A stretch of 64,000 nucleotides of DNA, from contig NC_087383.1 of NCBI RefSeq assembly GCF_963675165.1, forward strand, positions 5,248,839 through 5,312,838, given 5' to 3'. Below the pieces are notes generated by a model. That model did not search any database. It was not told where the DNA came from and saw only the letters and a list, made by a program, of their open reading frames with translations. Origin of the DNA: Halichondria panicea (taxonomy: Eukaryota > Porifera > Demospongiae > Suberitida > Halichondriidae). Position 1 is the stretch's first letter; each line of letters opens with the position of its first letter. Below are positions 22,552 to 34,620 of the stretch, piece by piece. A program made the translations under genes and the position numbers.

Positions 22552-23938
22552 AGGGCCTAGGAAAACACCCCTTAACGCGGGTATACCCGAGTTTATTTTT
22601 ATTGTTGAATCGGATAAAGCGTTTTCTAAGCTTCAAAATGATACCAAGATCGACCTCCTAGCTATTTTCTATCCGGAGATATGTTCGAGGGAACGCTACA
22701 AAGGTATTGCAACGTCCTCTTGAGTAAAACGCTCAAACGTCATGAATAATTGAAGTTCAATTATTGCCCGGAAGGCAATTCCGTATACTCGTAAAGCTTC
22801 GTAAAAGATGTTCTGGAGAAGACAAGTTAGTTAGATGAAGGCTAGGCGTTCTAGGACTCTCTAGCTAGCTAGTATAGCTATGTAGCTGGATTGCTTGGCA
22901 CCTAGGAAGGATCTTCGAAGAAATAAAGAGGCAAAGACTCCCGTCGCTCGAATGGTAAGCTCTCATGTCTTGTTATAAGCTTGTACTTATTATCTGTGTA
23001 ATGTATCAGTCTTATAAAAGATCCCTCACTTGTATGGAGCCTACAGAAAGTGTCTCTGTCCTTCATACAGCTTAAAGGAAGCCTAAGTGATCTATAATAT
23101 AAGTGATCTATTATAGGTAGTCTTTCACTTAGTATTCGTCCGTATTGATCTAAGGCTTGATCCAACTTATTAGTAGCCTTATAAGAAGATTTCCTCCTTT
23201 AATTTAGTACTGGTATCACTGCCATTGTGCTTAGTAGTAACAGGCCTGATGGGATGGGTGATCACATCATGGAGGGCCCAGGAAACTGCGTAGAATTGTC
23301 GTGTAACATTTATATTGATGGTTCCCCCAGGTGGTGGTAAGTGTCAGAGGCCTGAGAAACGCTTGTCTATGGGCTAGAATGTAAGTGACATTGATATTGT
23401 GTCTATCTTAACTTACTACTTATCTGTAGGTTGTTATGGAGTGTTTATGAGGATAAGTGGCACGGGATACGTACATCTAAAGAAACAAGAGTGGATCTAC
23501 GCCAAGCTAGCTAGCTAGATAGCTGCTCTTTCTAATCTATTTCTGTTGCTAAATTATGTTTGTTAAGAAGTGGAGCTATATTATACCTGGCTCCTCTTGA
23601 TGATTGTAAGTACTGGGCTGATGAAATAGTCCTTACAAGTTGTCCTCTTTTATTTGTTAAAAATAATTAACAATAATAGGGAAATTCCCAGGGAATTTCC
23701 CCCTCACGTAGACAGTAAATTTCATTATAAAAAATGAACGTTCGGTGAGTTTCTTCAACGTCCGCGCTTGACCTGTTTAAAGCTTTGTAGAGACCCAAAT
23801 TTTTACAGGTAGGTAGAGGAAGGGTTGAAGTTAGCACCTGTGAAAAAAAAATTTTTTGCCCATGTTTTTTATTTCTACTAAATTGGCTTATAGCTTAATT
23901 TAATTAGTGCCGCGTTAAGGGGGGTTTTCCTAGGCCCT
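22552..23938. mobile_element. 1.39-kb TIR element
   Basis: Left terminus AGGGCCTAGGAAAACACCCC + TTAACGCGG. The right terminus is the inverse with one mismatch. Contents match the gapped relative at 12945-13525. It contains an 87-codon minus-strand open frame that I cannot assign. No clear target duplication is visible, so the superfamily is unassigned. Confidence 0.75.
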
Positions 23939-24850
23939 CTAACCAGCTTACACAATAAACTGCTAAACGGCAACTACTCACTGACAAATGTATCACTTCC
24001 TGGTGGGCGTATTCTCGAGGCAAAATAGCCTATGCAGGAACTTCCACTCAAAAGTGGGGGTGGGCGTAATCTCGGTAGAGCACGGTATGTGTACTTGTGT
24101 AAACTGTGGTAACCGCTAATTAAGGGTGTAGAGCAGCATGCTCCACAGCCAACTGCCAAAATGTGCACTGACTCTGATGCGTTGCCTTATCGGTTTTCAC
24201 AGTTTACACAATTACACATTGTAGTGACGCAGCAGAGGCCTAATCTCATCTCCAGAGGCAGTTGCATACTCTTGGTAATACACTCTTGCCTACACCTACA
24301 AGAGCAAATACGTACATGTACATTTAGCATCATACCAATCGGCCTGATACAAAAGAAAAGCATGTACATGTACGTACGCAATGGTGTCCAATTGACGGGC
24401 TAATGCATGTACATAGTTCGTAACTATCTTTGACTGCCAAAAAAGGCTGGCATTCCTTTAAAATAAAGCACGTACGTTTGCCCAGCTGTCCGGTAAGAGC
24501 TGATGCTGGCGATGGGTCCCAGTGGCCATCAAACTGGAGAAAGATGCTAGGCTTGCTCCTGTGTCTCTGGCCCTGTGCACACTCCTCACTGTCTACAATG
24601 AACTCAGTCTGTGAACCAGAAGAAAACACCGATAATTTCTCAGCATTTAGAGGGAGGTAGATACGTAACTACTGAAGCCTCTCAAAAAGAGAGCCAGTGT
24701 TTTCTTGGCTTGCTAGAGGTGGAACAGTAACATCACGCAGTTCACACTATCTGCAGTGGAGTTACCTGGCAGCAGTCTCCAGTAAGTCCAGCTTCACGTC
24801 TTCCTTCTCTCAGTCTGTAGGGGTACATGTCTATATAGGTTTGATCATAG
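23939..24850. repeat. Segments shared with 29.98-31.03 kb
   Basis: GTGTCCAATTGACGGGCTA with AACTATCTTTGACTGCC and AGGCTGGCATTC (24380-24470) recur at 30010-30140. CACACTATCTGCAGTGGAGT + TACCTGGCAGCAGTCTCCAGTA (24743-24785) recurs at 30988-31030. No protein is recognised. Confidence 0.7.
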
Positions 24851-25285
24851 GTGACAGGCTCTAGGAAAACCAGACTATTGGAGCAGACTAAAATTTTGGT
24901 GATTAATGTACCAAGTGATAGAGCAGAGCATTGCCTACACAACGATATGCTTAGTGTTCACATACCTAGTTTCATACCCGAGCTAGTTTCATACCCGAGT
25001 TATGCGCGTTGGAAACTCGAAGCCGTAAAATGTAGTATCGAGAAAAACGGCTCTCAAAGATTGCTTAATTAGGAAAAATAAGGTAATAGCGAAAGTTTGG
25101 ACGAAGCGTTTCGATGGAAAGAGTTGGATTTAGAGCATCAGATTTTACAGAGAGGTAGTAGAAGGACTGTAGATACTTATACATCAATAACATTTTAATT
25201 GAGATTTTATACTGTAGGCATAAATTTAGCTGTAGCTCAATACTAAATTCTGCTCCAATAGTCTGGTTTTCCCAGAGCCTGTCAC
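24851..25285. mobile_element. TIR element, about 435 bp
   Basis: GTGACAGGCTCTAGGAAAAC + CAGACTATTGGAGCAGA at the left is inverted at the right with one mismatch (about 40-bp TIR). No coding capacity. The end resembles that of the element at 22552. Confidence 0.75.
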
Positions 25286-25499
25286 AATAGTGTTAGTTAG
25301 TCATAATTTTCGGATGTTGCTTCTACACAAAAATTTCCACCATACAAAAACCACCATACAAAAATAACGTGCTATACGGTATTGGGACCTGGGTGCCAGA
25401 CGTTTGTTTCGCTCAGGCATTATAGGATAGTGTGATCCACCCTAATGTATACATTACGGACAAACGCCTAGTATTGACCTTGACTCGTTGAAGAAAATA

Positions 25500-25620
25500 C
25501 CCTCAGTCGTTTACTAAATCCCCTCAGTCATTTACTAAATACCCTCAGTTGTTGCTAAATACTCTCAGTCGTTTGGCCGTCAAACATTTGCTAAATACCC
25601 TCACTAAATACCACAAGAAA
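25500..25620. repeat. Degenerate satellite, unit about 22 bp
   Basis: CCCTCAGTCGTTTACTAAAT repeated about five times with decay. From 25286 to 26330 nothing else is recognised, apart from a segment near 25700 (GAAACACTTACCGCGAGGTC) repeated near 29380. Confidence 0.75.
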
Positions 25621-26334
25621 TACGTTATCTGATATTAATGTTTAGTTTGAGCAATCCGCAAAATGTTAGTGCCTCGAAAAGTACCCCGCTATACGGTGTG
25701 AAACACTTACCGCGAGGTCATTCACTTTCTATTTCTGTTTCAATATCGTTGCTCTGCTCCCAATCACTCAACCTGTTAGACCAAGTGTGTGTCACAAGAA
25801 GTGTCAGTTGTAGAACGGAAGGCGACAGGTCGATGCTACGGGGCCAGTTTTTATAGTCATTCTCATCACCTGCAGACAATACACAGCACATGTAACTGCG
25901 TAGTTATGCCCTATCAACAAATCAGACAACCAGTAAACACATCGTCTACTAGAGTGAGTATTTGGTAGAGTGCAACTGAGCCAAAAGACGGTACAGATTC
26001 ACTAGACAATAAGAGACGTGCCCATTTTGTAGCTGGTCACGAGTTCCTTCGCTACGATCCGATCTTACTGAGATGATCGGCCAGCTCCCTCGTTGGTCGT
26101 CCAGACGCTCTAAATGACAGTTCTTCCTGGATACCGAACACATCGAGGAGGTTGCATGAAAAAAGTGTGCGAGCCACAAGGTAAACACGACATTAATAGA
26201 CATGGACCTGATTTATGATCAGTTGCATGGTCTCTAGTCAGGGAATGGTCGGTGTGACCCCCCACGGCAGATCCACAAAGTGCCGACTAACTCGACAATC
26301 TCACACACACGCCAATCTCACGCTCACGCCAATC

Positions 26335-26450
26335 TCACACACACGCACGCACGCACACACGCACGCACACACGCACAAACACGCACAAACACACACACAC
26401 ACACACACACCTTGTGCACACACACACACACACACACACCTTGTGCACAT
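26335..26450. repeat. CA microsatellite
   Basis: CACA and CGCA runs interrupted twice by CCTTGTGCACA. Confidence 0.9.
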
Positions 26451-26664
26451 CCTTGGGGCAGTTACACCATCGTCTGACCCAAGTGTTACAGAGGTTACTG
26501 TAAACAGAATACAATGTACATCGTGAACAATGTCACAGTTTCACACTAACCTAGAGGGGGGTCACTAGCTGTAGCATTAGATGATTAATTCAGTCAATAT
26601 AGATGCATTAAAAGGGAACGACAATTTTGAATCACATACAATGAATGTATGATGTAATCTATTT

Positions 26665-26895
26665 TGGTGTTTACTCTAACTCACTTGTCCGCAGAAATTC
26701 TTGTTGTACACACTGTTAGAGTCGTTGTAACAACAGCCTGGCTTACTTACTAGTAGCCAACAGAGGCACAGCCCCAAATGGTAGGTGGGCGGGGTAATCC
26801 CAATGAGAGTGTGAGACAGGAGCGGGTTGGACCTGTGTAAGGAGGGTGGTGTGTGTGTGTGTGATAGTTGTATGTCAAAACTCATTCAGTAGCTC
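26665..26895. repeat. Low-copy repeat shared with 40520-40805
   Basis: CACTTGTCCG, GTCGTTGTAACAACAGCC, GGTGGGCGGGGTAATCC and TTCAGTAGCTCTA occur in the same order in both places. 26896-27200 shows nothing else. Confidence 0.65.
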
Positions 26896-27201
26896 TAAAA
26901 GCGCATGGATCCTCCTTGCCAGTCCTAACCCTAATACACACAAATGAAGCACAAGGATTAATTATATACATGTACTAGGGGTTATTAACGGTACAGTATT
27001 TGTCAACAAATACCCCCCAGACACCACCACCCTTGCCATCACTCTAATACCTTAAATTGTAGGAGCTAGGTGTATGAGTGTGACATAATGGCTATAATTA
27101 TACAACCTAAAAATAGTAAGGGTTTTCCTCTGTGCCTCTGTGCTCATTCAGCTAACCACACTTACCACTGAGCTCAGCTAAAAAACCCACAAAGCTGACA
27201 A

Positions 27202-27209
27202 TATAAAAG
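27202..27209 (+). promoter_or_regulatory. TATA box of the FHA-domain gene
   Basis: TATAAAAG lies 76 bp upstream of the ATG at 27285. Transcription would start near 27232, giving a leader of about 50 nt. Confidence 0.55.
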
Positions 27210-27284
27210 GCTACACAAACAGAAAGCTATTCACAAGCTCTCACCAAGTTGAGCAACAGTGCAACCAGCAACAGTGCAACCAGC

Positions 27285-28988
27285 ATGGAAGATTCCTCTC
27301 ACAACCCAACAAGCGAGCCGTCCAGCGTATTCCTGCAGGAACAAGAGCCAAATCAACCCTGTATAATAGGGGTTAATTAATGACCTGTCGCAGAGTCCTA
27401 AACACAGCCCAGGAGGAATCTTGCCTGAAACAGGTAAATTATTAAAGCGTATTTGCAATCACAGTTCGATTACTATCACAGTTCGATTACTAATAGAACG
27501 GTAGGTTGAATATTGTAATAGGCATTTACGGCATGTTTTACAATACTATCGCTATAGACACGCCCAGATACCATCTCCTATTTTTCTGTATTTATATAGC
27601 CAAACATGAACAGTAGTATTTTATGTGCATATACCATCACAAGATACAAAGATATTACTGACATATGCCCCTACATTGAGTTCAAATATGGTAAACGATG
27701 CCCGAGGCGGCCACAAGTTATAGTCCGGTCTGTCTGTCTGTCTGTCTGTATATATTCTGAGTCTGCTCACTCTGATACCTTCTGATAATGTCAACCAGAA
27801 AGACTAACGGCAGAGCGTGATGAGACTTTGAGCACCCAATCAGCGAGCCTTTTGCGAGTGCTCTCCCAGGACAAGAGTATCTCCCAAAACGTAGAATATA
27901 CACCCCCGGTATATTTTGACTATTTCCTCAAAGAGGGTGAGTCGATTGTACATACTCTGTGCATGTGTGTGCGTGTGTCATGTGTGTGCGTGTGTCAATG
28001 TGTGTGCGTGTGTCCCCGATTTTCTATACACACATATATGTACAACAGGGGATAACTTGGTAGGACGTGGGGAGGATTGTGATGTGACACTCTCCGATGG
28101 GTCCCTCTCCCGGAAACATGCACAGATACTTGTGGAGAAGGGTTCACACTTTATAAAGGATCTTGGAAGTCGGAATATGGTATTGCAAATCATACATACA
28201 TGTACATGCATGTGAGACAGTTAGATTATTATAGCAGAGAACTCAGTAAGCTAATCTAATGTTTGACCGCTGGTTAAATGATTATTGAGCGACAAGACAA
28301 AAATGTAACTTACACTGAGGTGTAATTGTAGTGATGTGCATGTCACTCCCTCCCACCTCCCAGGTGGCCCTCAAGCCTAACATCTCTGACGGACGGAGTG
28401 CAGGTGATGTTGGCCAATATCACTTGTTTACTACCTCATAGGAAACTGGCCGGAGGAGGCAGCCAATGATGAACGAGAAGGTAACTCTTCTATGCTCCAG
28501 TAGGTTTTTGGTGAACTATATGGTTTGTCCTAGTTTCAGAGGAGAGTGAAACCAGTACAGTGTTGTATGGCCCCAGTGAGGCTCTCTTTGAGGCTCAAGA
28601 GAGTGTGGAGGACTATGATTACAACTATGAGGAGGAGAGCCCTCAACCTCAACCACCAATTGGTGAGTGCTATACAACAAATATATGTACGTATAGAAGA
28701 TTACTTGAGTGGTAGCTTTAATGTCTACGAACATTGACATAATTATGTCTCGACCGCACGAGGACTACGGCATAAAGCTGACTGGTCCGTGTGTGTGTAT
28801 TCCAGCTCTGTATTCCAGCTCTGTAACTGCTCAACGCAAAAACAAAAACTTGTCGTACTTCAAACCAATTGTATTTCCTTTCAGCAACAACCCTTTCAGT
28901 TTGCCGCACCCCCACCTCCAACCGTAAGACCTCGGCCTCAGCCACTGAGACGTCTCAAGTGCCTGCTGCTAAGAAGCGGCGTAAATAA
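27285..28988 (+). CDS. FHA-domain nuclear protein gene (frame-broken in two places)
   Basis: The exons are: 27285-27433 (ATG, MEDSSHNPTSEP; ends ILPETG); 27799-27936 (RLTAERDETL to YFDYFLKEG); 28049-28179; 28364-28480; 28541-28660; and a last exon from 28885, ending AAKKRRK-stop at 28988. Exons 2 and 3 join in phase into an FHA domain: GDNLVGRGEDCDV, then GSLSRKHAQI and IKDLGSRN, with the conserved G-R, S-x-x-H and N. FHA domains bind phosphothreonine, typically in DNA-damage or nuclear signalling. The order N-terminal FHA, acidic region (DYDYNYEEE), basic nuclear signal is loosely MDC1-like but much shorter. Exon 4 holds the last FHA strands (DGVQVMLANITCLL) in a frame reached only if the doubled GACG at 28388-28395 is single. 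TTAATTAA at 27373-27380 similarly breaks exon 1. Whether gene or pseudogene depends on those repeats. Confidence 0.65.
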
Positions 28989-28989
28989 C

Positions 28990-29980
28990 CTTATACCTGA
29001 GCTCCCATAGTATATATGCATGTACATGCATGTACTTGCTCACATTGTTGTTTTCTTGCAAAAGTAAGTACACAACCACATAAAGTATTTTAAAGCATGT
29101 TACTGAGTGTCAGAGTCTATGCTCATATGCATGAGGCATCCGTAGTTCGTGTGTATACTGTTTTTGGGTGCCTCTCGAGATGCAAAGATGTGGTGTACTA
29201 CTTATCCTCTCAACAATTTATTGCTAGAATTCAGGTTGCTATAGTGGGGGATATTTGTAAGGGAATTTCCTCCTAAAGACCCTACCTAATTAGGTAACTA
29301 AAGTACGTATAATTATAGCCTGGATAATAGGTGGTATGTGGTAGGTTAAATACAGCTGTTAGAGGAAATCTGAAACACTTACCACGAGGTCATTCGCTTT
29401 ATGTTCCTATTCTTTGATATCATCCTTAGCTGCTTCATTCTCATATGCTTCATTCTCATATCACTGCTCCCCATGAACTCTACCTGTATGGTCAGATGGA
29501 GAATCAGAGTACTTTCTAACACACACACTAATTATACATTATAACACTGCATGCAATACACTTCTTGCTTCTAAGCCCGCTATACTCACCTGTTGAGCTG
29601 GTTGGGAGGGTGGCTGCTTCGAGTTTACTTTCAGCTTATTTGCTTATTTGGAGGGACGTGTAAGAACCGACGGTCATGGTACATGCTTTTTGGTATGAGG
29701 TATGATGCTATACATACATGTATGTATTTGACTCATGTCTTGTAGGTGTAGGGTATAATGCAGATTTGTAACCTGGGTTGCCACTCGTACTTGGCAGTCG
29801 AGGTCAAAGTTCAAGAAAACGCACATGATAACGCACATGATACGCAATAATACCCCCCCCCTAAAAAGTAGCTCTACTGACTTAGTAGGAAATACATACT
29901 TGTATAAGTGTAGTGTATAAGCACTCTGTTTGTGTGCTTACGCCCAGTGCTTACGCCCAGTGCAAGAAAGGGAGCACGAC
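28990..29980. other. Non-coding stretch
   Basis: No gene recognised downstream of the FHA gene. A duplicated TGCTTCATTCTCATA near 29430 and a 20-bp echo of 25.7 kb near 29370. Confidence 0.5.
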
Positions 29981-29984
29981 TGAA

Positions 29985-31390
29985 AAAGTGGATACATGTA
30001 CGTACCCAATAGTGTCCAATTGACGGGCTAGATGTACATAGAAGTACATAGAATAATGTTACAGAGGCATTCGCAACTATCTTTGACTGCCCATAACAAA
30101 ATGTATTCAAAACAGGCTGGCATTCTTTTAAAATAAAGCACAGGTACATTGTGGTTCTAAATTATTGCTCAATTTCTATTCAAGATCCATCTTGTTCTAA
30201 CCAGGACTTAGCATAAACCCTGTAATGTGTGGTTAGCTATTTTTAGGTTGTGATACCACTTTGCTTCATCACTTCCTACATGTATGTACATGGCAGGCTT
30301 ATACCTAATGTACTGTACATAGCCCCCCCCCTCCCTACACACACAACAGGCTTTATACCTAATGTACTGTACATATTGAACTCCCCCCCCCCCCCCCCAG
30401 CTGAGGGCACCCGGCTTAGACACGACTGACGGCTAGCCACAGGGATCACTCGATTATGCAGGAGACGATATTGGGACCACCCCTACGTGCAAGGTGTGCA
30501 TACTGTACACAACTTCCCCCCCCCCCCACACACAGGCTCTGTGATTAGTCATAATGAAGGCTATGAAGGCCTATTTAATTAAAGTAGAGCCTCACACCTA
30601 TTTAGTAGCATTTTTGAGAGCATGTTCAATTCCTAAACTAATAATATTGATGCAGTAGCTCTCAGAATTACCTTTCCAATGAAAGCACCATAGGTGCTGA
30701 TGCCTCGGTAGGTGCCAAAGCTACATAACATAAAGCAAACATTGATCATGATTATTAGTGGGTAATGATCGATGGTGATTGTGTTGTTAAAAAAGATCAA
30801 TGCCAAAAGTTCAAGTCTAAAATTAACGGCTGGAGGAGAACATTATAATTACAAAAATAAAAAACACGTGCAGCACTGACGTAGCACGCACATAAACACA
30901 TGAACAGCTAAGGAGAGAGCCAGTGTTTTCTTGGCTTGCTAGCTAAAGCTCTAATACAAGTGAGGTGGAACAGTAACAGCATGCAGTTCACACTATCTGC
31001 AGTGGAGTTACCTGGCAGCAGTCTCCAGTATTGATATCCTGCCACGCCGTCATTCTCAATCTGGGCGGCCATACTCTTGCTACCTCCACCTGGTGTTACT
31101 AACCTCATTGGTCAGATCCATGAGAAGGCGTTGTATGGAGAAAATGTTGCTGGACAGGTGTGCTTGAGCTGCAGAAAAGTGCTACAAAAAGCCATACACT
31201 TACAGTAACGGACGATCGATCAAGTCGATCATCCATCATTGGTATAGCCCAGAAGGTCGAATACAAGACCTTTTCGTCCTTAATGTTTATTGTGCCGGGA
31301 CTCATCAGTGGACTGCACGCGCACGCGCACTCAGTAAATGTACTTTGCTCACACTATTAGCGGTTTCTAGAACTAATAAATAATTACTTG
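29985..31390. repeat. Cluster of shuffled low-copy repeats
   Basis: In order it carries: the 24.4-kb segment (30005-30150); a block with TAATGTACTGTACATA, C tracts and GAGGGCACC...TTAGACACGACTGA (30280-30540) shared with 38990-39290; the 24.7-kb segment (30915-31030); and the 22.1-kb segment (31108-31390). No protein family is recognised. Confidence 0.75.
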
Positions 31391-31396
31391 CATTCA

Positions 31397-31579
31397 CACA
31401 GGGCCAGAAGTGGTAGTTTACAGCTTGTAAACTATGTTTGTACTTGCGAGTGTACATCATAGTTTACAATGTTGTTGAATTTTAGTTCATTTACAATAGT
31501 TTCCTTCATAGTTTACAAAGAAAGTTGATAGTGTACAACGTTGTATACTTCTGTAAATGAACTGTTTTGGCCCTGTGTC
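31397..31579. mobile_element. Possible small TIR element
   Basis: ACACAGGGCCA at the left and TGGCCCTGTGT at the right are perfect inverses, and the interior is rich in AGTTTACAA motifs in both orientations. No target duplication was identified. Confidence 0.45.
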
Positions 31580-33955
31580 AGTGTAATTTAATTTTGATAG
31601 GTGTCCTTGAACATTTTATTCCTTGAACATTTTATTCCGTGGAACTCCCGGTGGAACTCGCAAAAATGGCCTAAAAATGTTGTGCCTCAAAAATTAATTA
31701 CCTGCTTTATGGTGGACTTTTTGTTCTTTTGTTAATTTCAGGTACCAGACAAAAGTCAAAAGCAAAAGAGCCAGGGCCATCAAAACGTCTTTGTGTAGTA
31801 AGTCATCACATTAGTGTGGTTTGTTGGGCTCCTCCCACGAGCCTTTGATGTGGACGAGCCTTTTCCTCTGCTGTACTGTACCTATGTGCCCTAAACCCCC
31901 CCAGTAGTTAATGATATTCATAACACCACACGCGTGTGGTACGCTCACGTAATGACTTCATAGTTGTTGTGGTTTGTTGTGTGTTGTCAGCATCCTGAAT
32001 ATGCCATATCCAAGTATCTCCATCCAAACTACCGGTATGGTACATGGTACACAATAACAGGATGGTACACAATAACAGGATAACAGTCTTCCTCCATTTG
32101 CACATTGCTTCCTGTTAGGCATTTGTAATTTTCACATTTTTCGAGGGCGAATTACTCTTCGCTATATGGTTATGTAACACCACAATGCTATAGAACTGTG
32201 CTTTGTTACATGTTAATTTGTTATTGTAATTAGAACTCTGCTTAATATAAACTATTTCTGTACTTTATAGGTTGGAAAGCCACTTACATCATTTCTACTT
32301 GCTGTTATTTTTACATCAATGTGTTATACCAGCCAAACAAACAGCCAAACAAACCAAACAGCCAAACAAACCAATGCGAAAGACGAAATAAGAAGTTTAG
32401 GTATTCACCTACCTTCGGAACTGCCTGGTGGATGCTTCACAAATGTAATTTGGTGTCCAACAGTAATAATCATATACGGGTTTGCCTGTCGGGACACATC
32501 TACTACAATACACGAATCTCTAATACACACTGCTAGGAACTTGATCAGTCCATCAGACTTAATTGAAGGAAACCTGCTGGCCGATTTCAACTGTGCAAGA
32601 AAGTACTTATTCCCAACAACTCTCTCATACTCTCTCATTCAATTACGTCTATCCCTGACGGCATTGCTGTAAAAACACAAACAGTTTTTGAGGATCACTT
32701 TTGAGGATCAACCTTGTATGAGACCGAACGAACAGGTGTATTGTTAGATGAGCTGCGGAAGGTACCGTATGTAAAACACAACAACATTCATATTCAGGAA
32801 CCGCAAGTCTTTTTTAAAGAAATGAAAAAAGAAAGTATCTGCCCGTTCACGGGAGGGGGGGACATGAGGGGGGGACATGAGGGGGGGACATATACATTAA
32901 CAAAAGCGGCTTATCAAATAACGATATTGGTGTATGCCTCTTAAGATAGCTAGAGGATACAGACTTAGACAGCTCACACCCTGAGCCCCCTGAGCCCCAC
33001 TTCTGACCCTTCTCAAAACTTCCATGGACCAAGTGTCATTGAATGTAAGGTGGGCAGCAGCAGCTCACAATCCCAAAGACAAATTGAGCTACAGTTAAAG
33101 GCAAGCTAGTGCTGTGTCATCAATTATATAATGTGTTGGCAAACACGATTGCTTCAGAAGATCATTCAAATGAAAATCATTCAAAAAATCAAAAAACATT
33201 ATGAGGCTAAAAGATATTACTACCCTGACAGCGTCCACAAATTTAGATGTTTTGAAACTATAAATGAATTTCGAAGACAATACATTCCTGTACACACGAA
33301 GGTTTAGGTACTGGGTCACTACACAAATGAGGCATTGTCATATATTAGGGATATAGGGATATCGAAATACAAACAAAAATGAACTTATTTTTTGTTTGTC
33401 TGATTTATGCACCTTTGTCTGTATAATACCTTTGTCTGTATAATGTCTGTGTCTGTGTCTGTGTCTGCACCTATTGTCTGTGTCTGTATAATGTCTTTTG
33501 TTAATTTCCAAGTTCTTGCCCACTGCACAAAAACAAACTGAAAACTAAAAACGTGAAAATGATTTTGCGCATGCTCATTGACCTGGCACATGTTGCGATC
33601 ATACAAAGTGGATCAAGGTGCACAAAATGAGCTCTGGTACTAATACTAGCATGAGTAATCAAACAGACAGAAGAGTGATCGTCACTGTTTTACAGCAGCC
33701 TTCTTCTGCTGTCACTAATTCTACTTTGGCACTACTTTGCCACTACTTTGCACCATCAGTAAGATTGGCACCATCAGTAAGTACGTGTAGATCTAAATTT
33801 ATTTTTTGAATGGGTACTATTTAGAGTCAACACCAAAGATTTACTAAAACGATTCAGTAAAGACCTGATTCTATGTCTGTTAGCCACAGCAGCAGTAACA
33901 ATTTTAGTAGACTCTATAATTATAGTAGAATGAAGAGCCAGGATAAAGAGCAAGG
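31580..33955. other. Stretch with weak coding hints only
   Basis: A plus-strand open frame at 32270-32672 follows a plausible TTATAG acceptor (VGKPLTSFLLAVIFTSMCYT) and could be an exon, but no family is recognised. Three GGGGGGACATGA repeats lie near 32855, and GTCTGTGTCTGT repeats near 33418-33495. Confidence 0.3.
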
Positions 33956-33999
33956 TTAATAGCAAGGTAGTACTTGTAGCAAGTGACAGTTGGAATGTA

Positions 34000-34620
34000 G
34001 ACCAAGAGCAAGAACTGGAGCCAAGTGCATGCTGAGCTGCAAATCGCCCAAATGTACAAGTGCCACAATGGGTTGTTACTGTCTGTGGCCTCTATTCAGC
34101 AACAGAACATGCAGTGGCAGCAGAAACTGTGGTTTATTTGCTATTGCCGCTGCAGTGGAGTAGGAACAGCTAAAAGGTTGGAGGGGCCACTTGGGTGGTG
34201 CGAAGCACTACCCAAGTGGCGCTCCCGGCGCTGGAAATTTTAAAACTGGAAGCTACACTAGCTGCGGCCTAGCTACAAGCTTATTAGCTCTGAACAAGAA
34301 CTAATATACAGCAGAATTGTTAAAACATGTTGCTGTAAAACAAGAGTATGAAGCGTCCAGAAAAAGCGGTTTTTTATTTCTGCTTACAAATTCATGCTTT
34401 ATCCTTGATCAATTGGTTGGTTAAAACACCTATTCAACTCAGGAAGGGTGGGCTGATTCACTGCCCCCCCCCTGTTCCTACTCCACTGCGCTGCATACCA
34501 CGAATTACAAGGAGACAATTTGGATCACATCATCCTAAATGAAGACAAAATAAGGCACAATCTTGTACGTTGTTTTGAAATGAGAAACTAAAGAAGATTT
34601 TCGAAGTCAAAAGAACTGAA
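34000..34620 (+). pseudogene. Ulp1 protease fragment of the decayed Ginger1, interrupted by an insertion
   Basis: AELQIAQMYK, then HNGLLLSVASIQQQ matches the intact element's protease. Reading resumes beyond 34493 with HELQGDNLDHIILNEDK and LVRCFE. In between, at the Ala-Tyr of the CGLFAIAAAYHAL region, sits the 336-bp element at 34153-34488. The catalytic Cys region is frame-shifted and the PHD finger is gone. Confidence 0.85.
34153..34488. mobile_element. Nested TIR element in the Ulp1 remnant
   Basis: Perfect 17-bp TIR CAGTGGAGTAGGAACAG with CGCTG duplicated on both sides (34148-34152 and 34489-34493). Removing it restores the expected codons of the host sequence. The CAGTG start is hAT-like, but the duplication is 5 bp rather than hAT's 8. 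An internal hairpin GCCACTTGGGTGGTG/CACTACCCAAGTGGC lies near the left end. Confidence 0.85.

Noticed and set aside
22902-23165. 87-codon minus-strand frame inside the 22.5-kb TIR element
   Set aside because: No known motif, and the related copy at 12.9 kb does not preserve it. Kept only as a note.
23939-24850. Treating repeated segments at 24.4 and 24.7 kb as exons of a named gene
   Set aside because: No frame shared between the copies encodes a recognisable domain.
27916-28055. Reading through the CysVal-rich stretch before the FHA exon as coding
   Set aside because: It lies in a GT-rich intron bounded by a good donor (27937) and acceptor (28048). Splicing gives a proper FHA start.
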